From Gordius sp. MW1 (lineage: Eukaryota; Nematomorpha; Gordioida; Gordea; Gordiidae), in NCBI GenBank assembly GCA_964036665.1, contig OZ038529.1, forward strand, positions 9,036,501 through 9,100,500: a DNA stretch of 64,000 bases. The letters run 5' to 3'. Shown piece after piece: positions 46,078 to 58,409 of the stretch. Numbering within the stretch: position 1 is the stretch's first letter; each line of letters opens with the position of its first letter. Under the pieces are notes generated by a model, which made no database searches, was not told the DNA's origin, and saw nothing but the letters and a program-made list of their open reading frames with translations. Position numbers and translations under genes: made by a program.

Positions 46078-49000
46078 TTATTTTAACATCCAAGTGACGA
46101 ATATTTGAGATAGTACGAAGATGAAAGTTATGAGTAACAACTCTTTCATCCCCGATACACCTTTCCCAAAACTTCTCCATACTTTGGTTGATTTCGATTT
46201 GGGGTGATGTTCTTTGGTTTCATTGCTAGTTAATTTAGACCGCTGTTGAAGGGTATTCGTCGCAGATAATGTTAATTTCGGGTCCGTAGTGCTGGTATCA
46301 GAATCACTATTCCTATTGTTACCCATCAATCGATCGTTGAGATTTTTGAGAATTTTCGCATTTTCCGCTTGTATGGCTTGCATGGACTCGAATAAATGCC
46401 TAAATTTATCAGCACTTTCTTCGCCTTCAAATTGAGTCGTGGCCGCGCGCGATTTAGCTGCGCGATGCGAATCTAACGTTCCCGCAGGAGATGAATCTAC
46501 CGAGGAAGACACTTTGGCTTCGTCGTGTGAAACTAAATATACAAAAGTAAGACATAAATTATATTATTTAGTTACCAAAACGCAAAAAAACTTTTTCAAT
46601 TAACAGGTTCTGAAAGTGAGGAACTCAAAAATATTCATTTAATTGTATAAGAAAGTAGGTTTTATTGTGGGTCGTAGGATTGATAAAGAAACTGGAAGAG
46701 AAGGGGTTTCGATAATTCGTGATTCTTGAGCCCATTATCAAGGAAAATATTCTAAATTACAGCATAAAGAGGTAAAAGAAAAAAGTAATTAAAACAATTG
46801 ATAATAACTAACTAAGGAAAATGAGCGAATTAGCAAGAATAAGGGTTAGAATTTGATAAATATAGACCGTGCACATTATACACAAACATATATAAATCGT
46901 TTATTGAGCAAATTACTTGACATGAAACGTAGCTACAATGGATGGTTAAAAATAAAGAATAACAAATATAAGATGAGAGGTATCGGGCAAGGTAAACATT
47001 GTAAAATTTGCTACATGTATTCTGAGTATACTAAACATGCACTATAAATAATAAAAGTAACGAGGAAGACTAGGTATAAATCTAAGATGAGATAACAAAT
47101 AAACAAGCATGCCATATCATATGCATTAAAGCCATGCTTATATGAAAACAATCAAGAAGTCATTATGAAAAAGATGCGCGTAAGTAAGGTTCTGAACGAT
47201 AATGTTCCTGGCCTACATAAATATTTAAAGATAGAAGATATAACAATTTTGAAGCCGCAAAGTTGATTATACTTTTTGGCAATCAAATAATAACTAACAA
47301 AATTAAAACGTAGCAATCTAATTACTTGGCAAAAAAGAAATAAGAAAGAAAAAATAAAATTTATTAGACATAATAAAAAATATGTTTCACATAAAAAATT
47401 CAGTCCATATGTCGACCTACTTGGGGCGTTGTGGTGGAGAGATAACCTTTTGGAAGCCGCTTGTGTGTCGAGATTTTCGTATTGAAGACTGGAGGGGAAA
47501 GAGATTGGAGTTTTGTGCAACGTTTTGGTTTGAATCACAAAATTGAGTTCAAATTGGTGCAAATCATTCAATGGATCCCAAGGACGCAAACTATATAACC
47601 ACAATAATCATAGGTTGTTTCACAATGGTAAGTAACGGAAAAAGCCGCGAAATGAGATTGAAGATCAAAATTTCTAAGAGAAAATATTCTTTATGTTCGT
47701 CATAAAGTTAGACTGTTTAAATTAAATAACTTTGTAATTGATCTTTAATATAGTTTTGTAGTCAAATGTTGGCTTTTCACATTTTTTTAAATGGTCCAGG
47801 ACAAGGGTATTTCCCCCTTTACTAAAGCCATGCAACTTTTTTCCATCGGCCCGACCTTCCTTTTAAAGATAAGACTTTAAAAGTTATGTGGGACCTAAAT
47901 CTAGAATATTTGGACAAAAAGTATTAATAGCAATTAACGTGACCCGGTTATTAGAAACGTTCATAACAAATTTCGAGTTCCAATAAATGATCGATATGTA
48001 ATTATCATGCAGCTGCGTTCTAAAGATTTAACTCTTAAACGCAAACAAAATTATACACATCACCGAACACGCTAAAATATATTACCCCAACCCATGGACA
48101 GTTGGTTACCTAACCCCTACATTAAAAACAATTTCCCAAGAAATATTTCGCTTTGAAAAAAATAAAAATACGTTAACCACATTTATAAGTTTTCGGGCAA
48201 TATAAAAATTAGTAAGATAAGGGGTCTCACTCGCAATATTTGTACAGCCATTCGCCGTTTGATGTGTGGTATGAAAAGAGGACAGGATTCCACTCTTCGT
48301 TTAAGGCCTTAAGTTCCCTCAACTTTTCCCTTTGCCTATCTTCAACTGCAGTTTTTTCTGCCGTAGCTCGCTCCTGATCCCCGGCCAGAAGGGCTTCGGA
48401 CAGACCGAGCCATAGTTTTTCACTTTCATTGTCTCGCTGCTCGTCCAACGGTATAACGCTTCGTTTTAGCCGCGATTCGAGCGTTTGAGAGGCTTGGGCA
48501 TCCCAAAATAACTCCGTCTTCTGTGGTACGACAAAAAGTAGATTAAAGCTAGGGCAAAAGATCACAATTGAAATCGTTAAATCCAACACGATTTCCACAC
48601 ACGGATCATTGCCATCCGTTTAGTTATAGCGTGTTTTTATATTTTTTAAAGTCGTGAATGTATTTTTTTATACCATTTAATAAAACATTGCATTATGCTT
48701 ATTAATTTATATGTGATTTATGTTGTTGCTATACAAATGGTATGTTTATACCAAAGACCTCGTTACATTTAAAAGTTTCATAAAGAAACCACTCTTTGAG
48801 GTCCAGATTTATTTGACACAGTTAAAGCATCATTTATTTATGTCTGAGGCAAATTATATTCTTGGTTCTTAATAACAAAACTTGATCAAAAAAATTTACA
48901 GTCAATTAACCACAGGTAAAACACGTAGAAAAGCAATAATTTAAATAATAAAAATTTATACTTTAATAAGTCAGTTGTCAAAATATTAGAATATAAAATT

Positions 49001-52000
49001 ATATTTTTATTCTTTTCCTAAAAATTAGTTAGTAATATCAATAAAATGTTGATAACTTTTTGATTTTGGACAAAACCTTTTAGAATTTGTGCTTATTATA
49101 GTCTCACGGCAACTTAGTATTACATTTTATATAAGTTTAACAATAGGGGAAAACACAAGGTAAACAGAGTCAACCTTATTTTGTATTTACTATGGAAATG
49201 TACCCAACTAATAAAAGTCTCGAGTAAGTGGTTTAGTAACAATACAAAATAGACCTTCTCGACAACTATACAAAAATATTTTAAACGTATGCAAAACATG
49301 GCACAGTTAATATCCTCCCCTCTCCAGTAAGAAAGATTAAACTTTCTCGAGGGCTATGACAAAACTCACCCCAGTTTTGACGTCCTTTATGTGTATTTGG
49401 CCATCCCAGTGGCCATCTAATTTAGCTAGCGTCTCTTCGCCCAATTTAATGCGACCGGTTAGAAGGTTGGCCGAATCAGCGGATCCAAACATGGGCTAAC
49501 ATCATATAAATAATGAAGTAGAATTTAGTAAAATATTAAAGAATGTTAGACTAATTTGTGCTCATTTTCTTACTTAAACACTCAATTAGTTAATAAATTT
49601 TTTCATAAAGACTAAAATAAATTAATTAAAATAAAGCAAACTATTACAATAAAAAAATTGCATTAAGTACTTTTAGTTTGAATTCGAGAAGCGTGGAGTA
49701 ACCCGTTTTAGCGCATTCTATAGAAACTTTACCCCCGAGTTCCATAGTTAAAGTTCCCACTAAAATACCCTTGCAATGGGCGTAAGGCATGGTAACGAGA
49801 TAATCTTCGCCTCGAGGTAAAAAAGTTAATCGACCACTACCTTCTAATATGGCTGATATCGAATTGCCTAAATATTCATCAAAGTATGAGAAAACATGTT
49901 ATTTCGCAAAAAATTTATATCTCTTTATAAATTGTGAAATTTATATATTAGAACGCTTAAAACTCTTATAATGTATTTTTCGTGCCCAAAATTATTCTTT
50001 AAATATATTTCGTAAACAAATTTCTACTAAAGACAATACCAAAAACTTCAAGCGAAAAATTTAATACCATAAAACTTGGAACGGGTGAGTATGGTACCAG
50101 AAATGGCGTAACCATCCTTACGATTTGTCACGTAAAATGCCGATATTGGTGGATGATGAGATATCTATTAAAACGTATAAAAAACATATTTCATTTATTT
50201 TGAAACATAGCACACCTATTTTCAAAGAGAACACTTCAAATTTTATCAGACTTCTCTGAGGAAAAAACCCTTAATTAAACGACAAAATTGACCATGCAGC
50301 TTAAAACATTATTTATTAGAGTATATAATTTGGCGGGAAGCAATAGAAAAGGCTTCAAAGCAAAACGCTGAGTTATTTGATATACAAAAGCAGCCAATCA
50401 ATAATAGTTACTTGCCATGATAATTATACAATTTAATAAAATTTATCCTTCAAAATAATTTGCTTGACAACATCAAAATGTCAAAAAGTCACTTAAATTA
50501 AAAGATAGATCGCTAATCTAGGCAATTTTAGAGATTTGTACCTGTTCGGCCATGTAAAAAGTGCGACTAGATGTTTGCGGATGACACCACAAGCATCGAA
50601 ATACTTCGCCCAGAACAGAATTGTACGGTTTCTTAAGTCCCTTGAAAAGTATTTAATTACAAAAAATTAGTAAGTCATAGAAGCACTACATAATTGCACA
50701 CGCCTCTGGATTTCAAATCAAATCGAATATTTTTTGGTACTCGATTCGAATTCGAAATCTTTTATTCCTTAAATATCGAAAAAAAAATTAAAGATTCGAA
50801 TATTTGTTAAGTAAGTTTTTTAAATTATTAAAAATCGCATCTAAAAATAGGCTTAATTATGATATTTAATTTACATGTACGTTTTAAAATGTTTATTCGA
50901 AAGCTATCAAATAAAATACAAAGATTGAATATAAAAAATTTAAAGGCGAAGAAAAAGATAAAATATCAATATCTCTAAAACAATTAAGACTTGTTATTTA
51001 ACCAATTTTTGGTTGTTATATATAAAACTTTTACAATGATTACAGGTAGCATTATTAAAAGATTTAACATATGTGAAATGGTCCCAATGCCTTTTTACTT
51101 CTTCAGTATCAAAATTATTTAAATTTAACAATTAGTTTCTGATTAAAAGAGCCCATAAATTGCATAGCAATTAAAAACAACTATGTATGATTATATTATT
51201 TAAAATTAATAGTCGGAAAACTAACTAACTTACAGAAAGATAACAACAGCTTCATTGTATGTTTGTTCCATTTAAATAAATTTAGAGTAAATGATTTTTC
51301 GAATAATTTTTTCAAGATTCAATTCCGCTTTTCAAATTTGAGCAAGCAAAATTCGTTCGAAATTCAAACATAAGGAAGGAATCGAATTCGGATGATTTAA
51401 AATTCGTAATCGAATCGGAATTCAAAACGAATCTTGAATATTTTCCAGAGGCTTATCATTTCAAAAAAATCAAGAAAGAAAAAAATAACATTTGACTTCG
51501 AAATAATCTAATCAAACTTCTACTTTGGTTTAATAAATAATGTTAGGAATAAATATATATAACTTTTTACCCTGGGTTTTTTGTAAAATCCGGATAAATA
51601 CCATTTAGTAACGATCTTCATTCTTGTCAATGGATCGTCCACTGTCTGAGCTCTGATAGAGAAAGTACATTTTAATTCATCTTCAACAATTCTCGACTCG
51701 CACTTAATTTAATGCAATTAATAAAACAAATTGTCGCATCATTAACATTATTTGCGGATCAGGAAATATATATAATAATTTTTCTTACTAGTTCAAGCTT
51801 AAATAAAACGATTTAAAATCGTAATAAAACCAAATAATCTTTCCAAAAATAGTTTTGTGCTATGAAACATTAAAAATAAAAAATATTAAAAATTAGCGCT
51901 AAAGTTATACAATATAATGTGTATAAATTTATTCACTGCGCTAGTATATCCGAATGATAGTAGTAATCGGTTAATTTGTCCAAAAATGATCGCGGTTCGA

Positions 52001-55000
52001 GTATAAAGGTAGGCAGCGTTACTTTCGACAAATCCATTCCTGGTTTAACCTTCAATAAAAATACAAAATTATTATACGTTCACATGCGATATTTTGCATA
52101 CGACAGAGGAATCTTATATCATTATAGTTTGCATTAAGTTTTAAACTCATTGGTCAAAACTCAACCCTATTGTAAAAGGCTTATATTAATTTTAATTAAT
52201 AAAAACCTAAATTACAAGACTGAGTTAACCCGAATAAAAAATCATACATTATATATAAAACATCCCAAGTAAAAAAATATACTAAAACTTTTTTCTGGAC
52301 GTGTTCTTGGGCGTAGCCAGGTTTTGGATTTGGGGGGGGGACATAATTTTTTTTTTTAATTTTTAAGGGTTTTTGTATTAATTTTTTTTTGCCAATTGGG
52401 GGGGGGGGCGGCCCCCTGCACCCCTTGGCTACGCCCATGGACTGGACGTGTTGTCATTTTAGCCACCAAAATGAAAAAGGAATAACTAACCTCTTCTTGT
52501 GGATGAAAAAGAGAGTAAACAAATTTTGGGACAAAATCACAAGTGCTGTTATTTAACCCACCCAAATGAAAAAGGACTAAATGAAACTTTTTCCTTTTGG
52601 ATGAAACAATAAAGTAAACAAAGTAAACAAATTTCGGGATAAAATGCATTATGGTGTTGTCGTTTTGGTTATTTACCTGTTTAACGAGCGCCCATATCAA
52701 GCTCTTGTTTTCTTCGCCCACCTCCTCCATTTGACCCGCCTCCCCCGGCGTCCCCAAATCTTCGCTCTCCTCCTCCACGTACCAAAATTCGGGACATTCC
52801 GTCGTCGCGTCGTCGATATTTTCCAAACCGGGGGTACCAATGGCAGCTACGCTACCTGCTGTCACATCACGTGTGACGTCACGTGAGTCATCTTGGGAAG
52901 AATCGTCGTCAGTGGCGGGGCCCGCCTCCTCGTCTTCGTCATCGTCGATACCCTCAAAATCGTCTGCGCGCGCAGCTGAAGCAAAAAATCGTTTGGGGTT
53001 GTGACTGGCGGAGGGAGACGAAGGTTCACTTCGACCTGCACCTATGGAGATGGATTTAAGGTTAGGATTCATTTAACATTATTAAAAAACGATTTATTTT
53101 TACAATTACTTTTGCATATTTCCATGAAAAAATTTAGGTAGCAAAATAAATTCACGTTTATACATGTGTCAATTTAAATATGTTAAACTAATGTAAATGT
53201 GTAATCTAATGTTTTAATTTTTAAACAGAGTTCGTCTCATGGGTCTAAGTAATTCAGTAATAAAACGAGTTTTTATGAAACAAAAATACGACTTGTTTTA
53301 AACGTAAAATTGGCTTATAAAGTTACTTATAGGGGAATAGAAAAAAATGGGATTTGGAAATTAATGGAAAATAAACAGTTTAAGTTAAAAGGAAAAGGTA
53401 TTTAAGATAACATTTTTGAAAAAGCATGCTAATATATAAAACAAAATGCGAATAAAGTTTATTCCAATCCTATACAATATTTTATCATAAATTAACATCA
53501 CAATTACCAAGTTAGAAGTTGTTTAAATCCAACTCTGACTATTGTCATTTAACGATGAAATTAATTTAACAGAAATAGATAATGATGGTCCTTTTTAACC
53601 TAAAACTCACATAATCGTTTGATGCATATTGTTTTATCAAATTCGGTTAAGCTAATGCTTACTATTTAAAATTAAAGCGCATTTTAAACTGCTGTTAATG
53701 TGAAAAACAACATTTCGATTATTTTCTAAACTTAATTCAAATTCCCGAAACCTAGGTAATGTATTGTAATAGTATTATTAATTTTATCGCGATATTATAT
53801 ATATTGAATATTCTCTACGTCGTTATCATTCATTTCGACTCACAGTCGTGTGATTTGTTTTAATAAGTTTCTTCCTTAATAAATTTTTGATCCAATGTAT
53901 GCTACAAAATTACTTGAGAGGGATTTTAAAATGAGGGGATTATCGTAATTATTGTTTAAATGACAAAACACTTGGCCAATCGTGAACAGGTCAACCGACT
54001 TAAGCAATTGCTTACTATAATAAATTTAAATATTAAGACTTTAACGAGGCTGATTAAAGAGAATTTATTAAAAAACCCAAGAACATGTAAAATGTACGTG
54101 ACCAAAACTGAGTTTTAAACAATAACTAACCGTTGGCTAAAGCAATCTTATTTATATACAATTTTTTCAAATCTCTATAAATTAAACTGCCATTGAATGT
54201 TATATAAATTGCGTAGGTCATATTTAAAATTTGCGCACAACAAAGTTCAGCTATATCTTATTTTAAAATTAATCAATAATTGTGAGCATTTTATGGGTTG
54301 TGATTTGTTTTTTATTGTTCAAAGTCACATAAAAAGATAGGGATATAAATAGCCAAATTGATCTATAATTAAAATCGCCCTTAATCTAGTTGAATTATAA
54401 AATTTGGGGTACATCAAAATTTTTCAAATTTTTTTCTTGCAACCCTATTATCCCGATTAAAGTTTTCGATTTCACAGGTGAATTCCATGACAAAAAGTTA
54501 AAATTTATCAGAATCAGAAAATTATTATTTAAAAATCACGATATCATAGCGCAATATCCTCAATAAAACACAAGTAAGGTTGTGACAATTACTTTTAGCG
54601 GTGTTATCGTGAGAGGGAGTCGTCACGAAGGTACCCGGTTCCGAAAGGTGGGAAGTTCTCCTAGGTTCGATCAGATAGTCACCACTACATGGGTCGTCAT
54701 GTGGGGATTTACTACCCAGCTCGGTGGTGAGGGATAATTTAGAGTTGAACGAGGTGGATGATAGCTTGTGAGGATTGCTATTGTTGGTCATAGAACGAAG
54801 CAGCAGGCTTGAACATTTAGTGGCTAGAGAGATGGCATCCATCCAGCATTTGCCTATCGGTTTCCATAATATATTATTACATTGTTACATTCGTATAGTC
54901 GAGAATCGAAGCTACCCCGTAAATTGTCAATATTTACCCGTCAAAGCCTATACCATAGGCGAAAACACCGTATTTAATCTAGAAATTTGCGTATTTAATT

Positions 55001-58000
55001 AATTGATATGCAATTTATGGGCTCGCTTTTTGTTGTCACTCCGTCCAACGTTCTTAATTGCTGGTTCGATACCCGGAGGGCAAAATTTTTTTTTTAAATT
55101 AAATTAATATATTGCTCTTGTTTATATTATTGATAATATGACTTTTTGACCGTGTCCTGGCTACTGACCAATGAAAAAAATGAGCAAAGGCCAAATTGTG
55201 AATCGAAATTTTTTTTTTTCGTTTTTGAATTGGTATATTAGGTTAACATGGATAATTACCCTATGCCCTCCCCTAGAAGGGCCTATGACTCTACTGATAT
55301 GAGTCCCTGTGTCCTCCCCCCCTACAAAAGCCTATGCCTCTACTGATGTGGGTTCGAATCCAGGCGAGGGCAATTCTTAATTGCTAATTCGAATCCAGGA
55401 GAGGGCAAAATTTTTTTTTTAATTGCTATGCAATTTATGGTCGCTTTTTGTTGTCCGTCCAAAGTTCTGAATTGCTGGTTCAATACCCGGAGAGGGCAAA
55501 AAAAATTTTTTTAATTAAATTAATATATTGTTCTTGTTAATACCATTGATACTGTGACTTTTTGCCGTGTCCTGGCTACTGACCAATGAAAAAATGACCA
55601 TTAGCCAAATTGTGATTCGAATTTTTTTTTCGTTTTTGAATTTATATTAGGTTAACATTGATAATTACCCTATGCCCTCCCCTAGAAGGGCCTATGCCTC
55701 TACTGATATGGGTCCCTGTGCCCCCTCCCCTACAAAAGCCTATGCCTCTGCTGATGTGGGTTCGAATCCCGGCGAGGGCTTATTTAATTATTTTTTTTAA
55801 TTAATATATTGTTCTCGTTAATACCATTGATAATATGACTTTTTGACCGTGTCCTGGCTACTGACCAATGAAAAAAATGATCATTGGCCAAAGTATAAAT
55901 CGAAATTTTTTTTCGTTTTTTTTTCGTCTCCTATGTATTTATATCCTTTTTGACCGTGTCCTGGCTACTGACCAATAAAAGAAATGCCGATCGGCCAAAG
56001 TATAAATCGAAATTTTTTTTTCGTTTTTTTCTTCTCTTATGTATTTATATCCTTTTTGTCCTGGCTACTAACCAATAAAAGAAATGCCGATTGGCCAAAG
56101 TATAAATCGGAATTTTTTTTTCTCGTTTTTTTCGTCTTGTATTTATATCCTTTTTGTCCTGGCTACTGACCAATGAAAAAAATGACCATTGGCCAAAGTA
56201 TAAATCGAAATTTTTTTTCGTTTTTTTTCGTCTTTTATGTATTTATATCCTTTTTGACCGTGTCCTGGCTACTGACCAATAAAAGAAATGCCGATCGGCC
56301 AAAGTATAAATCGAATTTTTTTTTCCGTTTTTTTCGTCTCTTATGTATTTATATCCTTTTTGTCCTGGCTACTAACCAATAAAAGAAATGCCGATTGGCC
56401 AAAGTATAAATCGGAATTTTTTCTCTCTCGTTTTTTTCGTCTTGTATTTATATCCTTTTTGTCCTGGCTACTGACCAATGAAAAAAATGACCATTGGCCA
56501 AAGTGTAGCATTTTTTTTCTATATTTTAAATATATGCAATTTGGCCGTTTCCTGGCTACTGACCAATAAAAAAATGACCACTGGCCAAAGTGAGATTAAG
56601 ATCAAATTTTTTCTCTACCTTATAATTATAGGCTAGTTATTTGGCTGTCTGCTAACCATAAGAAAAAATGACCACTGGCCAAAGTGATGGAAAAAATGAC
56701 CAATGGCCAAGGTATGATTGGAAATTTTTTTCGTTTTTTTAATATCTTGTTTATACTATACATATGCGCATGATTTGAATAGGGTCTATAGTCATAATTC
56801 AAATTAGTCGCCTGCACCAAATTGTTTAAATTATACAGTATCAAAAAAACTCTAAATTGAAAGTTGTACGTTTTGGAAGGATGATTATTGGCTTTTCTAA
56901 GGTAATACCCTCTACTTGCGTTCCTTTCGTCATTTTGATTAATTTAGAAGTTGATAAATAAGAATGAATGAAAGAAAACCTATTCCTCAATAATAACAGG
57001 TTTTACAAAAATTTAACTTTTTAAAAATTTGTATAAATAATTAACTAATCATTTTGCATTTCATACTCCCGTATAGGCATTCTCTTCTCGCCCCTTCCCA
57101 CCTTTCTCGCCCATAAATTGCATAGCAAATATGCTACATTTATACGGAGTATAGATGAGTTTCGTTCCCCCTTCCCTCCTGCACCTCCCTCCCCCCTCCC
57201 CTTCCCATCCTCCCCTTCTCACAAGGGCCGAAGGCCCGAGTTTTAAAAACCTTTTGATATTATGTGATTAACCGTGTAAACTATTTTTATTATGTTGTTT
57301 GCTAATTAATTGGCTCCATTTTTTCGTAAAATAAAGGACCTTTTAAAAAATAGTGTCCGGACTTAATGGGATACCTAGTCAAGTCTGAACTTTAACAGCC
57401 TAAAATGCGATAGATAAAAATATGCAAATAGAGCAACGGCTCGTTAAATATCCTTATCATTTTAGTAAAATAAAAAGGGCCTTTGCAATTAAGTATTTAA
57501 AAACGAATAAAATATCCATGCTAAAACTCCAAAATAAAAAATTAAAGTGCGAAATTTGAAAAACCCTTCGATCTTTATACTGAAACATATATTTTTAAAC
57601 TTCATCGTGCAGGTTTAAAGAGGCGCTTGTAGTATTTTTTATGTAAAACTATTTGAGATCATTCGTTAATGTGCAAGGCTACCTGTGTACATCATGAAGA
57701 ATGTGTTTCCCCAAGGACAATTTTATTTTAAGCCATTAAGGCACAAACACCTCGCTTATTTATGCTCCCCATCAAAATGTATACTACAATATATATGGGT
57801 TCGTGAAAAGTTATGCGTAAAATGTCGTCTAAAATCAATGATTTATGCACCCTTGTCAAAAATGCACCACACCAATAGATGCTTTCCCAAAAAGCTGAGG
57901 CTCATGCGTAGCCACTTTTAACTTCTAGGTAAAAAAAAAGATTTTAAATGTAAATTGTTAATGGTTTTTAACTTTTTTTTAATTCTCTCTCCTAAGGGAT

Positions 58001-58409
58001 AACTGAAAATTTTGCCACGCCCCCTGCTTATATTAATCATGACAACGCTCATGCCTACTAACGTGATTACAACAAATCACCTTACATTACAACTATGCTT
58101 TAATCTGAAAAAGGCTAACCCATTTGACGTAAAATAAAATTAGCCAATAGATTGTATCTACTACATTACATAGCATAGCACAATATAAATAAAAAAAATT
58201 TAATGCCATTTATAATTTCAATAAAATTACATACCGATTCAGTTTAAAAAACCTAAAAATTGCAATAATAATGACACTTTAATAGCGTTAAAAGGGGTAA
58301 ACTTCCATTTTAAAAAGCATTTACCTGCTTCCTCAGAAGGTGCCCGGAAGATTAGATGGGAATAGGGGAGCGGCTGAGTAACGGCGCCTATAGTTTCCCC
58401 TTTAGGTCC
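46078..58409 (-). CDS. OSBPL8: ORP5/ORP8-type oxysterol-binding-related protein (5' part beyond window or unseen)
   Basis: Twelve minus-strand exons: 58409-58325, 54853-54593, 53041-52677, 52049-51937, 51652-51571, 50640-50542, 50164-50068, 49867-49671, 49495-49370, 48520-48231, 47590-47421 and 46532-46078. All phases agree, giving 779 residues. It opens inside the PH domain (GPKGETIGAVTQPLPYSHLIF, then KCWMDAI). An acidic linker (GIDDDEDEEAG) follows, then NKSLIWALVKQVKPG and the lipid-exchange ORD: LPTFILEPRS, LKKPYN, EQISHHPPISAF (about 334-345) and MPYAHCKGIL. The end carries LRPWDPLND and a C-terminal hydrophobic anchor (LLLITFIFVLSQIFV). Anchored ORPs exchange phosphatidylserine for PI4P at ER-plasma membrane contacts. 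His-His of SHHPP binds PI4P. The first PH exons and ATG were not found up to 64000. One ancestral ORP5/8 gene is likely. Confidence 0.93.
50702..51452. mobile_element. TIR element (GCCTCTGGA ends) in an ORP8 intron
   Basis: The ends GCCTCTGGA (50702-50710) and TCCAGAGGC (51444-51452) are exact inverted repeats. Next to both ends the words CGAATTCGAA / TCGAATCG recur, like the subterminal arrays of the hAT-like elements. No target duplication could be made out. Inside, at 51151-51176, lies a stray Helentron-like terminus. Non-coding. Confidence 0.6.
51151..51176. repeat. Isolated Helentron-like terminus
   Basis: GCCCATAAATTGCATAGCAA followed by TTAAAA is identical to the terminal word of copies A-C, but no array or hairpin accompanies it. 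It may be a solo terminus left by deletion or a terminal capture event. Confidence 0.6.
52309..52436. mobile_element. GGGCGTAGCCAGG MITE in an ORP8 intron
   Basis: Ends GGGCGTAGCC and GGCTACGCCC, inverted repeats. G-runs lie next to both ends. The phrase CTGGACGTGTT occurs just before (about 52295-52305) and just after (about 52442-52452) the element, so a short host duplication flanks it with a few extra bases on each side. It lies about 240 bases from the exon ending at 52677. Confidence 0.75.
55004..57244. mobile_element. Helentron-like element, copy C, in an ORP8 intron
   Basis: Same orientation as copy A. It starts near ATATGCAATTTATGGGCTCG (about 55007), carries about ten array units (GACCAATGAAAAAAATGACC, ATTGGCCAAAGT, CCTTTTTGACCGTGTCCTGG), then GCCCATAAATTGCATAGCAA (about 57111-57130), a C/T tract and the hairpin AGGGCCGAAGGCCCGAG (57224-57240). 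An internal GC-richer segment (CCTATGCCTCTACTGATGTG, then GGTTCGAATCC) occurs twice. The long frames are repeat artefacts. It fills most of the 3.5 kb intron between 54853 and 58325. Confidence 0.68.

Noticed and set aside
46853-47047. 64-codon plus-strand frame
   Set aside because: Opposite to an ORP8 intron, no family resemblance.
57685-57921. 78-codon plus-strand frame
   Set aside because: No resemblance to a family, lies inside an ORP8 intron on the other strand, no splice support.
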